A stretch of DNA of 9,004 bases from JACQCV01 sp964634555 (GTDB lineage Bacteria; Patescibacteriota; Minisyncoccia; Phycocordibacterales; UBA12445): NCBI GenBank assembly GCA_964634555.1, contig CAZWJJ010000035.1, forward strand, positions 1 to 9,004, given 5' to 3'. Below, piece after piece: positions 6,410-9,004 of this stretch (within the stretch, counting starts at the first letter, position 1; each line of letters starts with the position of its first letter). The notes under the pieces were generated by a model. That model had not been told where the DNA came from and searched no databases. It was given only the letters and a program-made list of their open reading frames with translations. Made by a program: the position numbers and the translations under genes.

Positions 6410-6464
6410 AGTTTGCTTGTTCGGGAGCATAAATCACTCCGCTCTTATGCCCCCGAAAGGAATC
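6410..6464. repeat. 55-bp repeat B, copy 2, joined to the real tRNA-Arg
   Basis: Identical to 6208-6262. Here the last 17 bases are the true 3' end of tRNA-Arg, and the sequence continues into the T-loop and the rest of the tRNA. Confidence 0.9.
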
Positions 6465-6519
6465 GAACCTCCATCTCTCCCTTAGGACGGGATTGCTCTA
6501 TCCATTGAGCTACGGGGGC
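6448..6519 (-). tRNA. tRNA-Arg (CCU), CCA not encoded
   Basis: 72 nt. The acceptor is GCCCCCG/CGGGGGC with discriminator A. The D-arm is GCTC/GAGC. The anticodon loop GTCCTAA gives CCU, reading AGG codons. The T-arm GGAGG-TTCGATT-CCTTT has two wobble pairs. The variable loop is 4 nt (AGAT). No CCA follows, so the tRNA nucleotidyltransferase must add it. The 5' end is only 6 nt from the stop of the RNHCP gene, suggesting a shared transcript. The 3' side runs into the tandem repeat. Confidence 0.92.
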
Positions 6520-6525
6520 AAAATA

Positions 6526-6819
6526 TTAACCGCGACTAGATAGTAAAATCACTTTATCGTAATTATCAGCTTTTGACAATCGATTTTTTTTGACTTGCTC
6601 GCATTTTATACAACTATGAACTATATTTTCACCTCTTGCATCTTTTTCAAAACCTATCGGGGCCATGAGTCCGCAACAACTCCCCAATCTATCACCCGGA
6701 TTTATATCAACATGTTTGCTCCAAAGGCACTCTGGACAATGATTCGTATAGCCATCACCAATCACGAAAAAGCTGCAATTCTCGCATTTAAAATCTTCAA
6801 TTTTTCTTATGAAAGCCAT
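6526..6819 (-). CDS. RNHCP-domain zinc protein
   Basis: 97 residues from the ATG at 6819. A TTG one codon earlier is possible but less likely. The family pattern is clear: KCENCSFF (C12, C15), YTNHCPECLWSKHVD (C28, C31, with NHCP at 26-29), the INPGDRLGSCCGLMAPIG stretch, and SCIKC (C70, C73) followed by KKNRLSKADN. The four Cys pairs suggest two zinc sites. RNHCP proteins are small cytoplasmic proteins of unknown function, widespread in bacteria. There is no Shine-Dalgarno site; an extended -10 ends 6 bp before the ATG, so a leaderless mRNA is likely. tRNA-Arg follows 6 nt after the stop. Confidence 0.9.
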   Translation of the reverse strand: MAFIRKIEDFKCENCSFFVIGDGYTNHCPECLWSKHVDINPGDRLGSCCGLMAPIGFEKDARGENIVHSCIKCEQVKKNRLSKADNYDKVILLSSRG

Positions 6820-6825
6820 CAAATT

Positions 6826-6834
6826 AATATATCA
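6826..6834 (-). promoter_or_regulatory. Extended -10 promoter of the RNHCP gene
   Basis: The minus strand reads TGATATATT: extended -10 TG, then TATATT (6826-6831), 6 bases before the ATG. The -35 region is T-rich without a consensus. The same nine bases form the -10 of the GT-B gene promoter. Confidence 0.6.
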
Positions 6835-6853
6835 GAAATTAATCAAGAAAAAA

Positions 6854-6873
6854 GCCCCGCCAAAGGGCGGAGC
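6854..6873 (-). terminator. Terminator of the 154-aa protein gene
   Basis: On the minus strand GCTCCGCC pairs with GGCGGGGC (one wobble) around CTTT, followed by TTTTTT. It lies 14 bp after the stop at 6888 and just upstream of the RNHCP promoter. Confidence 0.92.
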
Positions 6874-6887
6874 ATGACAGATTGGCA

Positions 6888-7352
6888 TTACTTCAGATCG
6901 TAGTTCCACTGGGGTGGTTCATCGACAATTCCTAGTACCGCATATGCCAGAGCCCGACGCCACGGATCGGTCATCTTCTTGTACACGGCGCGGAAATTTT
7001 TAGGATCCATATCGTTGTTATCACTGGGATCAATTACAATAGATCCAAAAAGAGACTTCAGCGACCTCAATTGATAACGATGCATCCCAAAATGGGAATG
7101 CACGAGCAAATATTCACCGTAACAGAAGACCAGATCCCCGGGCTCAAGATCATTAGCAGCATCTCGACGCACCATGATCTGATGGCCCAGCTCGGCCGCG
7201 CCTCGAGCCTCTTTCATCTGAACCGACAGAGAGCGATTATCTATGTAATCCATTTCATAACACTGCGACGAAAACATGAACGCTATGGAGATAATCACAA
7301 AAATTCGGGTGAATGTACTCAACGACCACCATGACTGGGAAATGGATTCCAT
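6888..7352 (-). CDS. Hypothetical exported or membrane-anchored protein, 154 residues
   Basis: I do not recognise the family. An N-terminal hydrophobic segment (about 13-28, TFTRIFVIISIAFMF) ending before SSQC could be a signal anchor. The Cys at 31 is preceded by SSQ, which is a poor lipobox, so lipoprotein status is doubtful. The rest is soluble: a PGDLVFCYGEYLLVHSHFG stretch (71-89) and a charged C-terminal region with tryptophans (DPWRRALAYAVLG, PPQWNYDLK). The ATG at 7352 has GGGGAGG (7361-7367) at 8 bp. A consensus promoter precedes it and a strong terminator follows, so it is a single-gene unit. Such strong signals suggest high expression. Confidence 0.75.
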   Translation of the reverse strand: MESISQSWWSLSTFTRIFVIISIAFMFSSQCYEMDYIDNRSLSVQMKEARGAAELGHQIMVRRDAANDLEPGDLVFCYGEYLLVHSHFGMHRYQLRSLKSLFGSIVIDPSDNNDMDPKNFRAVYKKMTDPWRRALAYAVLGIVDEPPQWNYDLK

Positions 7353-7400
7353 AAACCAGACCTCCCCTGTTTGTTAAATTACAATTTCAAAGCCTTGTAA

Positions 7401-7428
7401 ATTATACAGAAATTATGATTATTGTCAA
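7401..7428 (-). promoter_or_regulatory. Consensus sigma-70 promoter of the 154-aa protein gene
   Basis: On the minus strand a perfect TTGACA (7423-7428), 16-bp spacer, then perfect TATAAT (7401-7406). The start codon lies 48 bp downstream of the -10. A 6-bp inverted repeat, TTACAA (7379-7384) with TTGTAA (7395-7400), covers the predicted start of transcription and could be an operator. Confidence 0.85.
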
Positions 7429-7463
7429 GTAAATTAAGGTAACTTCTTTAGAAATTAAATTAG

Positions 7464-7533
7464 TGCGGCTGGGGGGAATCGAACCCCATCTAATGCTTGG
7501 GAAGCACTCATTTTACCACTAAACTACAGCCGC
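7464..7533 (-). tRNA. tRNA-Gly (CCC), CCA not encoded
   Basis: 70 nt. The acceptor is GCGGCTG/CAGCCGC with discriminator A. The D-arm is AU-rich (GTTT/AAAT). The anticodon stem AGTGC/GCATT encloses loop TTCCCAA, anticodon CCC, reading GGG. The T-stem TGGGG/CCCCC has one mismatch at its outer pair and the variable loop is 3 nt. No CCA is encoded. It lies 38 bp after the FtsB-like gene on the same strand. Confidence 0.92.
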
Positions 7534-7571
7534 GTTTTATAATTATTATCAAATTACCATAAAACTATCAC

Positions 7572-7955
7572 TTACCAGCCAACAAAATCCTTAAATTTCT
7601 GCCAAAAACCTTTATCGACTGTTGATGATGCTGTATCAGTCGCTCCTTCATCGGTATTCAAAACTACAAGGACCTCTTCCCCCGACTTAGTAATCTGAAA
7701 CTTATCACGAAGTTCCTCCTCAACCCCCTCCTTAGTATCGAGTCGTTGAAGCTCTAAGGTCAATTGGTCTTTTTTCTGTTTTAAGACCGCGAGTTTTCTA
7801 TCAGATTCCTGTCTGTTAATACTAGCCATCTCATTTTTTTTGTAAATATCATAATTGGCACCCAGAAGAAGTATTATGCTAATCACCAATACCGCCAATA
7901 ACACACGAGACTGCAATAGCAATTTCAATCGTCTTTTTTCTTGTAAATAACTCAC
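7572..7955 (-). CDS. FtsB/DivIC-like septum formation initiator protein
   Basis: 127 residues, bitopic membrane protein of the cell-division family that links FtsL and FtsQ-type partners at the septum. It has a short basic cytoplasmic N-terminus (1-15), one transmembrane helix (about 16-34, SRVLLAVLVISIILLLGAN), an extracytoplasmic coiled coil (about 40-72) and the family signature TKEGVEEELRDKFQITKSGEEVLVVL (74-98). The C-terminal FWQKFKDFVGW is also often seen in this family. The start is GTG at 7955; a -10-like TATACT ends 6 bp upstream, so the mRNA is probably leaderless. The divergent small gene starts 25 bp away. tRNA-Gly follows and may be cotranscribed. Confidence 0.85.
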   Translation of the reverse strand: MSYLQEKRRLKLLLQSRVLLAVLVISIILLLGANYDIYKKNEMASINRQESDRKLAVLKQKKDQLTLELQRLDTKEGVEEELRDKFQITKSGEEVLVVLNTDEGATDTASSTVDKGFWQKFKDFVGW

Positions 7956-7969
7956 TCAAACAGTATAAT
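7941..7969 (+). promoter_or_regulatory. Promoter of the 40-aa protein gene
   Basis: TTGTAA (7941-7946), 17-bp spacer, perfect TATAAT (7964-7969), 11 bp before the ATG at 7981. The -35 lies inside the FtsB-like coding sequence. TATACC at 7969-7974 is an alternative -10. Confidence 0.6.
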
Positions 7970-7990
7970 ATACCGACATTATGGCTACAA
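7962..7990 (-). promoter_or_regulatory. Promoter of the FtsB-like gene, overlapping the divergent promoter
   Basis: On the minus strand TTGTAG (7985-7990), 17-bp spacer, TATACT (7962-7967), 6 bp before the GTG. The -35 lies inside the 40-aa gene. The two -10 boxes share 7964-7967. Confidence 0.6.
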
Positions 7991-8103
7991 TATTGTTCAA
8001 AAAGAAAAATAAGAAGAAGGTGAATATTATGTGGGGCATCGTCTGCTTCTTCATTGCTGTCAGTATGATCCTGCTTTATATTCCCTCTCTTTTTAGCAAC
8101 TAA
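7981..8103 (+). CDS. 40-residue single-helix membrane protein
   Basis: A short frame from ATG to TAA encodes 40 residues: a very basic N-terminus (FKKKNKKK, 6-13) followed by one transmembrane helix (about 17-36, MWGIVCFFIAVSMILLYIPS) and a short tail. The basic side should face the cytoplasm. It has its own promoter candidate and is divergent from the FtsB-like gene, 25 bp apart, which suggests it is real and possibly linked to the cell envelope. No Shine-Dalgarno site is present. The function is unknown; I recall proteins of this form in Patescibacteria, but cannot name a family. The lepA gene converges on it with 24 bp between the stops; a 4-bp hairpin at 8117-8128 is too weak to call a terminator. 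Confidence 0.7.
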   Translation: MATILFKKKNKKKVNIMWGIVCFFIAVSMILLYIPSLFSN

Positions 8104-8127
8104 AAATCCTGACGCGGCTCTTACGAG

Positions 8128-9004
8128 CTAATTTTTCATTATCTTAAGAAATACGTCTTGAGGAATATTTATCGTACCTTTGCCGAGATTTTTCATCTTC
8201 TTCTTACCTTTCTTTTGCTTCTCCCTCAACTTCATTTTTCGAGTGATATCACCGCCATATAAATAACCGGCAACATCTTTTTTCATACCAGAAACAGAGC
8301 GTGAAGAGATTATCCTACCCATAGCCTGGGCCTGAATCTTAAAATCAAACATCTGACGCGGCAGTGTTTGCTTCAATTTGTCCACAATCTTTTCACACTC
8401 AGCCTCGACAACACGACGTGAGACAACCTTACCTAAAGAAGGAAAAACCTCACCGCCGATCAAAACATCAATGCGCACCACATCAGCCTCTCGCAACCCT
8501 TCTATCTGATACGACAGTGAAGCAAATCCAGAGGAAACACTTTTTAATTTATCAAAAAAGTTGCGCATCAATTCTCGAAGCGGCATTTCAATCTCAAGAG
8601 AATTCCTATTATCTCCGAACACCTCTGTCGAACCCAACGTTACTTCATGCTCATGAAATATCTGCATAATCTCTCCAAGATATTCAGGTGGTGTTATGAT
8701 CTTAGCGCCAACCCACGGTTCATAAACTTTTTTCTTAACACTATCATCTGGGAAAAGCGAGGCCGAATGAATCATTTCTTTTCGACCATCAGGTAAATAT
8801 TCCACCAAATAGCTGACTGTCGGAGACGTAATAACCAGCTCTAAATTAAATTCCCGCTTCAATCTTTCAGTGATGATCTCAAGGTGAAGCATTCCCAAAA
8901 ATCCGCATTTAAAACCTCGGCCCATAGAAGTTGAAAGATCCTCTTCAAAGGTAAAAGATGAGTCAGAAAGTTTTAAACGCTCAAGTGCTTTACGCAAAAT
9001 ACAA
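8128..9004 (-). CDS. lepA: Elongation factor 4 (LepA), C-terminal part (5' end outside window)
   Basis: Ribosome-associated translational GTPase; this window has only the C-terminal half, and the G domain lies beyond base 9004. About 291 residues are visible from LRKALERLKLSDSSFTFEED. Next comes the LepA/EF-G domain III-V region MGRGFKCGFLGMLHLEIITERLKREFNLELVITSPTVSY. Then SASLFPDD, EPWVGAKIITPPEYLGEIM and FFDKLKSVSSGFASLSYQIEG follow. The LepA-specific C-terminal domain is complete: LPRQMFDFKIQAQAMGRIISS, SGMKKDVAGYLYGGDITRKMKLREKQKKGKKKMK, ending INIPQDVFLKIMKN. The C-terminus is of normal length. No anomalies are seen. Confidence 0.96.
   Translation of the reverse strand, partial: CILRKALERLKLSDSSFTFEEDLSTSMGRGFKCGFLGMLHLEIITERLKREFNLELVITSPTVSYLVEYLPDGRKEMIHSASLFPDDSVKKKVYEPWVGAKIITPPEYLGEIMQIFHEHEVTLGSTEVFGDNRNSLEIEMPLRELMRNFFDKLKSVSSGFASLSYQIEGLREADVVRIDVLIGGEVFPSLGKVVSRRVVEAECEKIVDKLKQTLPRQMFDFKIQAQAMGRIISSRSVSGMKKDVAGYLYGGDITRKMKLREKQKKGKKKMKNLGKGTINIPQDVFLKIMKN

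Noticed and set aside
6058..6437. Frames on both strands across the second gap region
   Set aside because: They read through the tRNA-linked tandem repeat and N; the repeated peptide reflects repeated DNA, not a gene.
6120..6464. CRISPR array or integrative element with att sites at tRNA-Arg
   Set aside because: Units are 135 bp without variable spacers, and nothing the size of an element or any integrase lies between the tRNA 3' copies.
6595..6903. Plus-strand frame opposite the RNHCP gene
   Set aside because: Antisense of a clear zinc protein, and it crosses a strong terminator.
7071..7334. Plus-strand frame opposite the 154-aa gene
   Set aside because: Shadow; the minus-strand gene has a promoter, ribosome binding site and terminator.
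7310..7352. Lipoprotein signal in the 154-aa protein
   Set aside because: The residues before Cys31 are SSQ, not a lipobox with small residue at -1 and Leu-like at -3.
8117..8128. Terminator between the 40-aa gene and lepA
   Set aside because: Only a 4-bp stem, GCTC/GAGC; too weak to call.

Overview
The window looks like a piece of a Patescibacteria (Candidate Phyla Radiation) genome taken from a metagenome assembly. The reasons are a moderately AT-rich sequence, very tight gene spacing, several genes without a Shine-Dalgarno site, a short ValRS, small one-helix membrane proteins, and two 100-N scaffold gaps. This is an inference from gene style; no marker gene here fixes the taxon.

Layout. 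At 1-2764 (+) lie the 3' part of valS, a PrsW-type membrane protease gene overlapping it, and an Hsp20 gene, closed by a bidirectional terminator at 2793-2819. At 2825-3954 (-) is a two-gene operon: an unrecognised 199-residue protein followed by a RING-finger membrane protein. The RING frame is broken exactly where a pentanucleotide repeat sits. At 4048-4463 are a terminator, tRNA-Phe, a hairpin-rich insert, a second copy of the tRNA-Phe 5' part, and a gap. At 4478-6080 a small membrane protein (-) and a GT-B-fold glycosyltransferase or epimerase-like protein (+) are transcribed divergently. At 6120-6519 tRNA-Arg(CCU) is followed by a hairpin-dense tandem repeat of period 135 bp whose unit carries the last 17 nt of the tRNA. 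At 6526-7428 (-) come an RNHCP zinc protein directly abutting tRNA-Arg, and a putative exported protein behind a consensus promoter. At 7464-8103 are tRNA-Gly(CCC), an FtsB/DivIC-like division protein (-) and a divergent 40-residue membrane protein (+). The window ends in the C-terminal part of lepA (-).

The translation genes (valS, lepA, three tRNAs) and the division protein are housekeeping. Two things deserve most attention. One is the RING protein with a pentanucleotide tract at its frame break: a switchable locus, an assembly error, or recoding. The other is the tRNA-Arg tandem repeat, which resembles in layout the tyrT/rtT repeats of E. coli. Every direct repeat next to the N gaps is exactly 55 bp, which suggests a k=55 de Bruijn assembly, so repeat copy number and adjacency there must be read with caution.
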